Of a DNA stretch of 64,000 nt, positions 1 to 7,669 are shown piece by piece. This stretch comes from JAJDXW01 sp965243335. GTDB lineage: Bacteria > Pseudomonadota > Gammaproteobacteria > HK1. The position numbers and the translations under genes were made by a program. The stretch is taken from the NCBI GenBank assembly GCA_965243335.1, contig OZ251545.1, forward strand, positions 3,782,001 to 3,846,000, given 5' to 3'. The notes below the pieces were generated by a model. The model did not search any database. It was not told where the DNA came from and worked only from the letters and a program-made list of their open reading frames with translations. The first letter of the stretch is position 1; the number at the start of each line of letters is the position of its first letter.

Positions 1-784
1 TGAGGTAGTGGAGGCCCCGGATCGCGCGGCTGCCGTACCACGAGACCATCTCCGCGTCGATGAGCGCGATCGGGACCTCGCTCCCGCCCGGCGCGGCCCG
101 CACCAGGGCCGCGTGCGCCGGTTTGAACGGATAGGGCTCGCTCGAGAGCAGGACGAGGTCGACGCCGGCGAGAAGCCGCTCGTCGAGCGTCACCTCCGGG
201 TAGCGCACGGCGGGGTCGTGGGCGGCCGTCTCCCAATTGACGAGGGCGAGGGTGCGCGAGATGTAGGTGTCGCGTGACACCGTCATCCACGGCTCCTTCC
301 AGATGAGGTAGAGCACCCGCCGGGGCGGCAGCCGGCCCGCCGCCTCCTCGACCGCCCCGAGCGCCTCCGCGAACGCGCCCGCGAGGCGCTCCGCGGCCTG
401 CTCCCGCCCGAAGATCGAGCCGAGGAGCCGGTACAGGGCGGGGTTGTCGGCGGGAGCGAGGGGGTGGGTGACGACGACGTGGGGGGTGAAGGATTCGATG
501 GCCTCCACGTCGCTCCTCCGGTTCTCGTCCACGTTGACGATGACGTGGGTAGGTGCGAGGCGGCGCAGCCGGTCGAGCCGGACCGTCTTCGTGCCCCCGA
601 CCCGCGGGACGGATTCGACCGCCGGCCGCGGATGGACGCAGAACGTGGTGCGGCCGGCCACGAAGGGGTCGAGCCCGAGGTCGAAGAGCAGCTCCGTGAT
701 GCTCGGGACGAGGGAGACGATTCGGGGCGCAGGCCCGGCCCGGGGGTGCTCGCGGCCCGCGTAGTCGATGCGCGCCGAGGTCAC
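1..784 (-). CDS. BtuF-like ABC transporter substrate-binding protein (partial, C-terminus outside window)
   Basis: Helical-backbone metal-receptor type binding protein, the class that captures cobalamin or iron-siderophore for an ABC importer. Near the N-terminus the reverse strand reads PRIVSLVPSITELLFDLGL, the signature opening of this family, followed by a GGTKTVRLDRL stretch and a second-lobe motif LYLIWKEPWMTVSRDTYIS. The chosen GTG start (782-784) is the first codon giving this frame, with GGAG about 10 bases upstream. No signal peptide is visible, so it may be a cytosolic or anchored variant. The gene runs off the left edge, so the partner permease and ATPase cannot be seen. Family assignment is firm; the ligand is inferred only. 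Confidence 0.75.
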   Translation of the reverse strand, partial: MTSARIDYAGREHPRAGPAPRIVSLVPSITELLFDLGLDPFVAGRTTFCVHPRPAVESVPRVGGTKTVRLDRLRRLAPTHVIVNVDENRRSDVEAIESFTPHVVVTHPLAPADNPALYRLLGSIFGREQAAERLAGAFAEALGAVEEAAGRLPPRRVLYLIWKEPWMTVSRDTYISRTLALVNWETAAHDPAVRYPEVTLDERLLAGVDLVLLSSEPYPFKPAHAALVRAAPGGSEVPIALIDAEMVSWYGSRAIRGLHYL

Positions 785-832
785 CCGCGCCGGCTCCGGC
801 GCCTGCCCGGGGAGCCGGGCGCCTACGTGCGG

Positions 833-933
833 GACCGGTCCTGGGAACGCGGGCGTCTCGCCCGCATTTTCGTTCACGGGCGCTTCACTTCGGTCCGCAT
901 GCGGGCGGGACGCCCGCGTTCCCAGGACCGGTC
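833..933. repeat. Palindromic dispersed repeat, copy 1
   Basis: Two long inverted arms (starting GACCGGTCCTGGGAACGCGG on the left, and its mirror on the right) enclose about 30 bases containing the motif GCGCTTCACTTCGGTCCG. Related copies lie at 21569-21653, 29404-29486 and 57278-57358, and a half copy at about 62387-62438. It sits between two reverse-strand genes and ends two bases past the stop codon of the crotonase gene. Strong hairpin potential suggests a REP/MITE-like element. Confidence 0.85.
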
Positions 934-935
934 GG

Positions 936-1739
936 CTACCGCCGGGGGTCTCCGGCCGGGGCCGCCCAGCGTGGCGGGCGCTTCTCGAGGAACGCGCCGA
1001 TCCCCTCCTGGGCGTCGTCGGCCATCATGTTGCACGCCATGACCCCTCCCGCGTACCGATGGGCGTCGGTGAAGCCCTGCTCGATCTGCCGGTAGAACAT
1101 GCGCTTCCCGGTCGCCACGGTCGCGGCCGGCTTGGCGCGGATGGCGTCGCAGAGGCCGGCGACCGCCTCGTCCAGGGCCTCGGGCGGGGCCACCCGGTTC
1201 ACGAGGCCGCGCGCCCGCGCCGTCTCGGCGTCGATGAATTCTCCGGTGAAGAGCATCTCGAACGCCTGCTTGCGCGGCACGTTGCGGCTCAGGGGGACGC
1301 TCGGGGTGGAGCAGAAGAGTCCGTGGTCGATGCCGTTGACCGCGATCCGGGCCTCGGTGCTCGCCACCGCGAGGTCGCAGGTCGCGAGGAGCTGGCAGCC
1401 GGCCGCCGTCGCGAGCCCGTTGACCCTCGCGACGACCGGCTGGGGAAGCCCGGCGATGCTCAGCATCATGCGGCTGCAACGCTCGAACAGGGCTTCCTGG
1501 AACGCCTGGTCCGGGTGGGCGTGCATCTCCTTGAGATCGTGCCCCGCGCAGAACGCCCGCCCGGCCCCGGTCAGGACCACGACCCGCACCGAGGAGTCCG
1601 CCGCGATGCGGTCCAGCGCCTCCTGGAGGGCGGCGATCATCGACCCGGACAGGGGGTTGAGGCGGTCCGGGCGGTTGAGGGTCAGGGTGGTGACGCCGCC
1701 CGCGGCGGCCTCGATGAGCTCCGGGGCCGTCTCGTTCAT
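936..1739 (-). CDS. Enoyl-CoA hydratase/isomerase family protein (ECHDC3-like)
   Basis: Crotonase-fold enzyme of 267 residues acting on acyl-CoA thioesters in the cytoplasm. The oxyanion-hole regions FCAGHDLKEM and NGLATAAGCQLLATCDLAVA are clear. The segment FCSTPSVPLSRNVPRKQAFE replaces the usual GGxxR-containing catalytic loop of true hydratases and resembles the ECHDC3 subgroup, so hydratase activity is uncertain. The ATG at 1737-1739 is preceded by a strong GAGGAGAG ribosome site; a longer reading frame upstream looks non-coding. It is a single-gene unit transcribed away from yebC. Confidence 0.85.
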   Translation of the reverse strand: MNETAPELIEAAAGGVTTLTLNRPDRLNPLSGSMIAALQEALDRIAADSSVRVVVLTGAGRAFCAGHDLKEMHAHPDQAFQEALFERCSRMMLSIAGLPQPVVARVNGLATAAGCQLLATCDLAVASTEARIAVNGIDHGLFCSTPSVPLSRNVPRKQAFEMLFTGEFIDAETARARGLVNRVAPPEALDEAVAGLCDAIRAKPAATVATGKRMFYRQIEQGFTDAHRYAGGVMACNMMADDAQEGIGAFLEKRPPRWAAPAGDPRR

Positions 1740-1912
1740 CTCTCCTCCTCTCCTCGCCTGCAAGTGGGGTGCGCCCGCAACCTCCGGCGGCCCGGGGCGC
1801 TCGGGTCTTTCGAGCGATGGTGTATTCTGCCTTCTCGATTTCGGCGAGGCGAGCGGGCGGAACCGGCGGGCGCGAGCGAGCGCCGAGCGGGAGTCCACCC
1901 GAACCGGACACC

Positions 1913-2665
1913 ATGGCGGGACACAGCAAGTGGGCCAACATCCAGCACCGCAAGGGCGCCCAGGACGCCAGGCGGGGCAAGCTGTTCTCGCGCCTCATCC
2001 GGGAGGTCTCGATCGCGGCCCGGCTCGGCGGGTCGAGCCCGGACGGCAACCCCCGCCTCCGCCAGGCGATCGACAAGGCCCTCGCCGGCAACGTCCCCAA
2101 GGACACGATCGAGCGCGCCGTCCGGCGGGCGAGCGGTGACGCGGACCTCGGGGCCCTCGACGAGATCCGCTACGAGGGCTTCGGCCCCGGCGGGGCGGCG
2201 GTCATCGCCGACTGCGTGACCGACAACCGCAACCGGACGGTGGCCGAGGTCCGGCGCGCGTTCACGAAGTCCGGCGGCAACCTCGGGTCGGACGGGTGCG
2301 TCGGCTACCTGTTCCACCGCGTCGGCCAGTTGAGCTACCCCGCCGGGGTGGACGAGGACGCCCTGATGGAGGCCGCGATCGAGGCTGGCGCCGAGGACGT
2401 GGCCGCCCACGAGGACGGCTCGTTCGACGTCGTGACCTCGCCGGAGGGGTACGAGGGGGTGCGCGACGCGCTTCGGGCGGCGGGCCTCGAGCCCGAGGAG
2501 GCGGGGGTGACCCTGCGGGCGGTCTCCAGCGTCTCGCTCGACCTCGCCGAATCGGCCCGCATGGTGCGGCTCATCGAGGCCCTCGAGGACCTGGACGACG
2601 TCCAGCAGGTCTACTCGAATGCCGACGTTTCGCTCGACACGCTCGCCCGCCTCGAGCCGGCCTGA
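1913..2665 (+). CDS. yebC: YebC/TACO1 family protein
   Basis: Cytoplasmic protein of 250 residues, the usual family length. It opens with the diagnostic MAGHSKWANIQHRKGAQDA and carries NPRLRQAIDKA, NRTVAEVRRAFTKSGGNLG and a closing DLDDVQQVYSNAD. YebC proteins have been described both as DNA-binding regulators and as factors helping ribosomes through difficult sequences. It lies directly upstream of ruvC, the standard proteobacterial arrangement, and is probably co-transcribed with ruvCAB. The start at 1913 is fixed by the conserved N-terminus; an in-frame extension back to 1769 is not supported. Confidence 0.95.
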   Translation: MAGHSKWANIQHRKGAQDARRGKLFSRLIREVSIAARLGGSSPDGNPRLRQAIDKALAGNVPKDTIERAVRRASGDADLGALDEIRYEGFGPGGAAVIADCVTDNRNRTVAEVRRAFTKSGGNLGSDGCVGYLFHRVGQLSYPAGVDEDALMEAAIEAGAEDVAAHEDGSFDVVTSPEGYEGVRDALRAAGLEPEEAGVTLRAVSSVSLDLAESARMVRLIEALEDLDDVQQVYSNADVSLDTLARLEPA

Positions 2666-3290
2666 GCCGGGGTCGGGGCCGGCCGGGCGCGCGCCGCCGG
2701 GGCTCGGCCCGGAGGCCGGGGGCGAGGCCGGAACCGGGGCCGGAATCGGGCGCGGGGCCGGAACCCGAACCGAAACCCGGCCCGCCGGGGCGAGGGGCGC
2801 GAGGATCCTCGGCATCGATCCCGGCTCCCGGGTCACCGGCTACGGGGTGATCGAGGTGGTCCCGGGCCGGAACCGGCACGTCGCGAGCGGCTGCATCCGG
2901 GTCGCGGGCGACGACATGGCGGGGCGCCTTCGCCGGATCGTCGAAGGGCTGCGGGAGGTCTCGGCGCGCTACGCGCCGAGCGAGCTCGCCATCGAGCGGG
3001 TCTTCGTCAACCGCAACGCGGAGTCGGCCCTCAAGCTCGGGCAGGCGCGGGGGGCCGCCCTGGTCGCGATGCCGGACATCCCCGTCTTCGAGTACGCGGC
3101 CACCCGGGTCAAGCAGGCGACGACGGGAAGCGGGAAGGCGTCCAAGAGCCAGGTGCAGAGCATGGTGCGCGTGCTCCTCTCGCTGCCCGAGACGCCCCCG
3201 GCCGACGAGGCGGACGCGCTCGCCGTCGCCCTCTGCCACGCCAACAGCCGGGACGTGCTCGCGCGGACCCGGCCGGGCCGGCACTCGTGA
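2619..3290 (+). CDS. ruvC: Holliday junction resolvase RuvC, with unusual N-terminal extension
   Basis: Endonuclease that cuts Holliday junctions with RuvAB. The conserved core starts at ILGIDPGSRVTGYGVI (first catalytic Asp), then LAIERVFVNRNAESALKLGQ (Glu) and ADEADALAVALCHAN (acidic pair), so the catalytic set is complete. The core is about 160 residues as expected. There is no ATG, GTG or TTG in frame between the yebC stop and the core: the first available start is the ATG at 2619, inside yebC. That would add some 60 residues rich in Gly, Pro, Arg and Thr. Either the extension is real, a rare start codon is used, or a sequencing error exists. The stop overlaps the ruvA start by 4 bases. 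Confidence 0.85.
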   Translation: MPTFRSTRSPASSRPEPGSGPAGRAPPGLGPEAGGEAGTGAGIGRGAGTRTETRPAGARGARILGIDPGSRVTGYGVIEVVPGRNRHVASGCIRVAGDDMAGRLRRIVEGLREVSARYAPSELAIERVFVNRNAESALKLGQARGAALVAMPDIPVFEYAATRVKQATTGSGKASKSQVQSMVRVLLSLPETPPADEADALAVALCHANSRDVLARTRPGRHS

Positions 3291-3865
3291 TCGGGCGGCT
3301 GGAAGGGGTGTTGCGGGACCGCCGGCCCCCCTGGCTGCTGGTCGACGTGGGCGGGGTGGGATACGAGCTCGAAGCGCCGATGACCACGTTCTACTCCCTG
3401 CCCCCGGCGGGCGAAACGGTGGCGCTGCACACCCACCTCCTCGCGGTGCGCGACGAAGCGCCCCGCCTCTACGGGTTCGCCCGCCGCGCGGACCGGGACA
3501 CGTTCCGCCGGCTGCTGCGGGTGAGCGGGGTCGGCGGGAAGGTCGCCCTCGCCCTCCTCTCCGGCCTCGACGCCGACGGGCTCGCCCGCTGCGTGCGGGC
3601 CGGGGATGCGGCCGGCCTCGCGCGGGTCCCCGGCATCGGCAAGAAGACGGCGGCGCGGCTCCTGCTGGAGCTCAGGGACCGGCTGCCCGGCGCCGACGGT
3701 CCGGGGGCGGAGGTCCCGGAGGAGCCGCGGGCCGAAGCCGTCGCGGCCCTGACCGCGCTCGGCTTCCCGCCGAACGAGGCGCAGCGGAGGGTGTCGGCGG
3801 TGGACGCGGCGGGGCTCGACAGCGAAGCGATCGTGCGCGCGGCCCTGCGGGCGGTGGTGTCGTGA
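3287..3865 (+). CDS. ruvA: Holliday junction branch-migration protein RuvA
   Basis: RuvA binds four-way junctions and loads the RuvB motor. The 192-residue product has the N-terminal OB domain (MIGRLEGVLRD, with PPWLLVDVGGVGYE), two helix-hairpin-helix motifs (VSGVGGKVALALLSG and VPGIGKKTAARLLLELRDR) and the C-terminal three-helix domain that contacts RuvB (EAVAALTALGFPPNEAQRRV). It starts with GTG, overlapping ruvC by 4 bases, so translation is likely coupled. The order ruvC-ruvA-ruvB is the common one. Confidence 0.96.
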   Translation: MIGRLEGVLRDRRPPWLLVDVGGVGYELEAPMTTFYSLPPAGETVALHTHLLAVRDEAPRLYGFARRADRDTFRRLLRVSGVGGKVALALLSGLDADGLARCVRAGDAAGLARVPGIGKKTAARLLLELRDRLPGADGPGAEVPEEPRAEAVAALTALGFPPNEAQRRVSAVDAAGLDSEAIVRAALRAVVS

Positions 3866-3929
3866 GGCGCGGGCTCGATCCCTTCCCCCGGCCCGCCCAG
3901 CCCGCCCGGCGCCCCGGGGCCGCGCCGCG

Positions 3930-4982
3930 ATGAACGACCGCATCGTCGCGCCGGAGGCGGAGAGCGGCGAGGAGCTGCTCGAGCGGCGCATCCGCCCCCG
4001 GCGGCTGGACGAATACGTCGGCCAGCCTTCGGTGCGCGAGCAGCTCGGCCTCTTCATCCAGGCCGCGCGGAGGCGCGGCGACGCCCTCGACCACGTCCTC
4101 ATCTTCGGCCCGCCGGGCCTCGGCAAGACCACCCTCGCCCACGTCATCGCCCACGAGATGGAGGCGAACCTCCGCCAGTCGTCCGGCCCGATCATCGAAC
4201 GCGGCGGGGACCTTGCCGCCCTGCTGACCAACCTGGAGCCGCGGGACGTGCTCTTCCTCGACGAGATCCACCGCCTGAACCCGGCCGTCGAGGAGATCCT
4301 CTACCCGGCGATGGAGGACTGCCAGATCGACATCATGATCGGCGAAGGCCCGTCCGCGCGCTCCCTGAAGCTGGACCTCCCGCCGTTCACCCTCGTCGGG
4401 GCGACCACGCGGGCGGGGCTCCTCACCTCGCCGCTCCGCGACCGCTTCGGGATCGTCCACCGCCTGGAGTTCTACCGCCCGGAGGAGCTCGCGAAGATCG
4501 TCACCCGCTCCGCCGGGATCCTGGGGGTCTCGATCGACGCCGGGGGCGCCGGGGAGCTCGCGCGCCGCTCCCGCGGCACCCCCCGGATCGCGAACCGGCT
4601 CCTGCGCCGGGTGCGCGACTACGCCGAGGTGCGGTCCGACGGAAGGATCGTCGCGGAGGTGGCGTCCCAGGCGCTGGACATGCTCGAGGTGGACGCGACC
4701 GGCCTCGACGTGATGGACCGCAAGCTGCTCCGGCTCCTCCTCGAGAAGTTCGACGGGGGGCCGGTGGGGGTCGAGAACCTGGCCGCCGCGCTGAGCGAGG
4801 AGCGGGGGACCATCGAGGAGGTCGTCGAGCCCTACCTCATCCAGCAGGGATACCTCATGCGCACCCCGCGCGGGCGGGTCGCGACCGCCGCCGCGTGGCG
4901 ACACTTCGGCCTTGCGGCCCCCGCGACCCCGGACCTGTTCGGGGCGGAGCGGGCGACGGCGGCCGGGCCGCCTCCCGGCTGA
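3930..4982 (+). CDS. ruvB: Holliday junction DNA helicase RuvB
   Basis: AAA+ motor of the RuvABC resolvasome, 350 residues. It shows the family opening RRLDEYVGQPSVREQL, Walker A GPPGLGKTTLA, Walker B DVLFLDEIHRLNPAVEE, sensor 1 LVGATTRAGLL and the C-terminal winged helix (GGPVGVENLAAALSEE, with the closing TPRGRVATAAAW). It lies 64 bases after ruvA in the same direction and ends the operon; a gap of about 440 bases separates it from tolQ. Confidence 0.97.
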   Translation: MNDRIVAPEAESGEELLERRIRPRRLDEYVGQPSVREQLGLFIQAARRRGDALDHVLIFGPPGLGKTTLAHVIAHEMEANLRQSSGPIIERGGDLAALLTNLEPRDVLFLDEIHRLNPAVEEILYPAMEDCQIDIMIGEGPSARSLKLDLPPFTLVGATTRAGLLTSPLRDRFGIVHRLEFYRPEELAKIVTRSAGILGVSIDAGGAGELARRSRGTPRIANRLLRRVRDYAEVRSDGRIVAEVASQALDMLEVDATGLDVMDRKLLRLLLEKFDGGPVGVENLAAALSEERGTIEEVVEPYLIQQGYLMRTPRGRVATAAAWRHFGLAAPATPDLFGAERATAAGPPPG

Positions 4983-5161
4983 CCTCCCGCCCGCGGCCGC
5001 CCGGGCTCCTCCCGGGCCCCTCCGGGCGCCGCCCGGACCCAGGCCCGGACCAGCCAAGCGGATGCGGAGCGGAGCAGGCAGCCCGCCGACGCCCGCGCGT
5101 GCTCACAGGGGCTCGGAACGGGGTTCGGCCCGCGGCCGCTCGGGGGCCGGCGCCTGCCCAC

Positions 5162-5220
5162 CATGAAATATCATGAAATACGCGGGTCGAGGCCGGGGGT
5201 TGCCGCCCGGGTGTTACAAT
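5162..5220 (+). promoter_or_regulatory. Candidate tol operon promoter (extended -10) with direct repeat
   Basis: The 436 bases between ruvB and tolQ hold no convincing gene, and the ybgC thioesterase gene often found before tolQ is absent. TGTTACAAT at 5212-5220 matches an extended -10 box; no good -35 is seen at the right spacing. Just upstream, ATGAAATA occurs twice 10 bases apart (5163-5170, 5173-5180), AT-rich in GC-rich surroundings, and may bind a regulator. This is a pattern-based call only. Confidence 0.4.
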
Positions 5221-5419
5221 GCGGACTTCGTACAGGGCAGGCGTGGTGCTGGAACAGGCGATCACGAGAACGACGGGCAAGCTCGTGATCGAGGCAATCG
5301 CGCGGGTGGGCCGGGCCGCCGCCGCCAGAAGGCGGAGGCGCGGGCAGCCCGGAGCCTTCGGCTCGCGGACACGGGCCGGACGTCCGCGCGCGGGCGGCGC
5401 GCGATAGCGGTTCTTCGCG

Positions 5420-6091
5420 ATGGGGATCGATCTCTCCCTGGTGCGGCTCGTGCTCGGCGCGAGCGTCGTGGTCCAGCTCGTGATGCTCCTCCTCCTCGTC
5501 ACCTCCGTGGTTTCGTGGGCGATCATCTTTCGCAAGCGGGGGGTCCTCTCCCATGCGCGGCGCGACGCGGCCGAATTCGAGAGCCGGTTCTGGTCCGGAA
5601 CCAACCTCGCCTCGATGTACAACAGCATCAACAGCGCGGGCGGCGACCCGGGAGGAATGGGGAGCATATTCCGGGCCGGGTTCCGCGAATACGTCCGGCT
5701 CCGGCGCACCGGGATCGACCAGCGGGACGTGATCCACGGCTCCGAACGCGCGATGCGGGTCGCGATGCGGCACGAGGTCGACGATCTCGAGAGCCACCTG
5801 TCGTTCCTCGCGACGGTCGGATCCACGAGCCCCTATGTCGGCCTGTTCGGGACCGTCTGGGGCATCATGAACTCGTTTCAGGCCCTCGCGAACGTGGGGC
5901 AGGCGACGCTCGCAATGGTGGCGCCGGGCATCGCGGAGGCGCTGATCGCGACCGCGATGGGCCTCTTCGCGGCGATCCCGGCCGTCATTGCCTACAATCG
6001 CTACCTGAGCGACGTGGAGTCGCTGACCAATCGCTTCAGCACGTTCGTGGAGGAGTTCTCCACCATTCTCCAGCGCCAGCGAGTCGACTGA
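5420..6091 (+). CDS. tolQ: Tol-Pal system inner-membrane protein TolQ
   Basis: Proton-channel subunit homologous to ExbB and MotA that, with TolR, energises TolA to pull the outer membrane inward during division. The 223-residue product has an N-terminal membrane helix (VVVQLVMLLLLVTSVVSWAI) and two later helices around VGSTSPYVGLFGTVWGIMNS and AEALIATAMGLFAAIPAVIA, the conserved TolQ/ExbB core. It begins the run tolQ-tolR-tolA-tolB-pal-cpoB, all in one direction with small gaps or overlaps. Confidence 0.96.
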   Translation: MGIDLSLVRLVLGASVVVQLVMLLLLVTSVVSWAIIFRKRGVLSHARRDAAEFESRFWSGTNLASMYNSINSAGGDPGGMGSIFRAGFREYVRLRRTGIDQRDVIHGSERAMRVAMRHEVDDLESHLSFLATVGSTSPYVGLFGTVWGIMNSFQALANVGQATLAMVAPGIAEALIATAMGLFAAIPAVIAYNRYLSDVESLTNRFSTFVEEFSTILQRQRVD

Positions 6092-6113
6092 GCCCGAATC
6101 GACGGGGGTTGCG

Positions 6114-6545
6114 GTGATGGCTGCGGGTCCGCGAAAACGCCCGATGTCCGAGATCAACGTCGTGCCGTACATCGACGTGATGCTCGTGCTGCTCGTCATC
6201 TTCATGATCACCGCTCCCCTGCTGACCCAGGGGGTGAAGATCGATCTTCCCGACGCGGCGGCCGAGGTCGTCGAGACGACCGAAACCGAACCGCTCATCG
6301 TCAGCGTGGACTCCACCGGACGGTACTTCATCAACTTCGGCGGGGACGAGGCGGAGCCGGTCGACCGGGCGACCCTGCTCAACCGCGCCGCGGCGCTCCT
6401 GCGGCACCGGCCCGGGATCCAGGTCCTCGTCAAGGGTGACGAGTCGGTCGAGTACGGGGCGGTGGTGGTGGCCATGGCGATTCTCAAGGAGGCGGGAGCG
6501 CCGTCGGTCGGGCTGCTGACGGAGCAACCTCGCCCCGCCGGTTGA
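6114..6545 (+). CDS. tolR: Tol-Pal system protein TolR
   Basis: Partner of TolQ in the proton channel, 143 residues. One membrane helix follows RPMSEINVVPYIDVMLVLLV, which contains the conserved membrane Asp used for proton transfer. A short periplasmic domain (GRYFINFGGDEAEP to KEAGAPSVGLLTEQ) follows, as in ExbD. The start lies 22 bases after the tolQ stop; the stop overlaps the tolA start by 4 bases. Confidence 0.95.
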   Translation: MMAAGPRKRPMSEINVVPYIDVMLVLLVIFMITAPLLTQGVKIDLPDAAAEVVETTETEPLIVSVDSTGRYFINFGGDEAEPVDRATLLNRAAALLRHRPGIQVLVKGDESVEYGAVVVAMAILKEAGAPSVGLLTEQPRPAG

Positions 6546-7666
6546 GAACGGCCGTGCGCGGACTCTTCGACCAGGGCGCCTCCTACGTACTCGCGGTTCT
6601 CGTCCACGCGGCCGCCGCCGCCTTGCTCGTGCTCTCGGTCGAGTGGCCGGGCCTGAAGCGGGCCGCGCCCGAGGCGGTCGATTCGATCGAGGCCACGGTG
6701 GTGGACGAGGAGCGGCTGCAGGTCGAGCTCGAGCGCATCCGGGACCGCGAGACGGCGAAGCGCCGCGCCGAGGAAGAGCGGGCCGAGGTCGCCCGGGAGC
6801 AGCGCGAGCACGAGGAGCGGCGGCGGCAGGAGGCCGAGACGGCCCGGCTCGCCGAGGAGCGCCGGCGCAAGGAGGCCGAGACCGCGCGCGTAGAAGAGGA
6901 GCGGCGCCGGGCGGAGGCCGAGACGGCCCGACTCGCCGAGGAGCAGCGCCGCAAGGAGGCCGAGACCGCGCGCGTAGAAGAGGAGCGGCGCCAGGCGGAA
7001 GCCGAGACGGCCCGGCTCGCCGAGGAGCGCCGGCGCAAGGAGGCCGAGACCGCGCGCGCCAGGGAGGAGCGGCGGCGGCAGGAGGCTGAGGCGGCCCGGC
7101 TCGCCGAGGAGCAGCGGCGCGAGAAGGCCGAGACCGCGCGCGTCGAGGAGGAGCGGCGCCGGGAAGAAGCCGAGGCCGCGGCCCGGCGCGCCCGGGAGCA
7201 GCGTCGCAAGGAGGTGGAGAAAACGCGCCGGCGAGCCGAGGTCGAGCTGGCCCGGCGCATGGCGGAGGAGGCGCGCCGGGCGGAACAGGCGGAAGCCGAC
7301 CGCCGCCGGAAGGAGGAAGAACGCGCCCGGCGGGAGCTCATGGCCCGGGAGCAGGAGCGGCTGGAGCAGGAGCGCAAGGCCATTTTCGCGAGGGCGCTGG
7401 AGGAGTATATTGGCGCCATCCAGTCGAGCGTGGCCGAAAACTGGCGTCGTCCCACCGGGGTACCGCCCGGGCTGAAGTGCACGGTCAACGTGTTGCAGGA
7501 CAGCAACGGAAAGGTCCTTCGCGTGGAGATCGTCGAGAGCAGCGGCAACGTGGCGTTCGACCGCTCCGTCGAGCAGGCGGTTCGGGCGGCGTCGCCGTTG
7601 CCGCGGCCGCGGCGAAAGGCGGTGTTCGACCGCGAGATCGTCTTCCTGTTCAACCCGAGGAGTTGA
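6542..7666 (+). CDS. tolA: Tol-Pal system protein TolA
   Basis: Three-domain 374-residue protein: a short cytoplasmic start and membrane helix (residues about 12-32), a very long charged helical linker (about 50-280) built from near-repeats of AETARVEEERRR and AETARLAEERRR, and a C-terminal TonB-like domain (about 280-374, ending PRPRRKAVFDREIVFLFNPR). The linker spans the periplasm so that the tip can meet TolB and Pal. The linker DNA is itself repetitive and prone to length change. Confidence 0.94.
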   Translation: MRTAVRGLFDQGASYVLAVLVHAAAAALLVLSVEWPGLKRAAPEAVDSIEATVVDEERLQVELERIRDRETAKRRAEEERAEVAREQREHEERRRQEAETARLAEERRRKEAETARVEEERRRAEAETARLAEEQRRKEAETARVEEERRQAEAETARLAEERRRKEAETARAREERRRQEAEAARLAEEQRREKAETARVEEERRREEAEAAARRAREQRRKEVEKTRRRAEVELARRMAEEARRAEQAEADRRRKEEERARRELMAREQERLEQERKAIFARALEEYIGAIQSSVAENWRRPTGVPPGLKCTVNVLQDSNGKVLRVEIVESSGNVAFDRSVEQAVRAASPLPRPRRKAVFDREIVFLFNPRS

Positions 7667-7669
7667 CCG

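Noticed and set aside
5219..5407. 62-residue forward frame before tolQ
   Set aside because: Arg/Ala/Gly-rich without a domain or ribosome site, and it begins inside the candidate -10 box.
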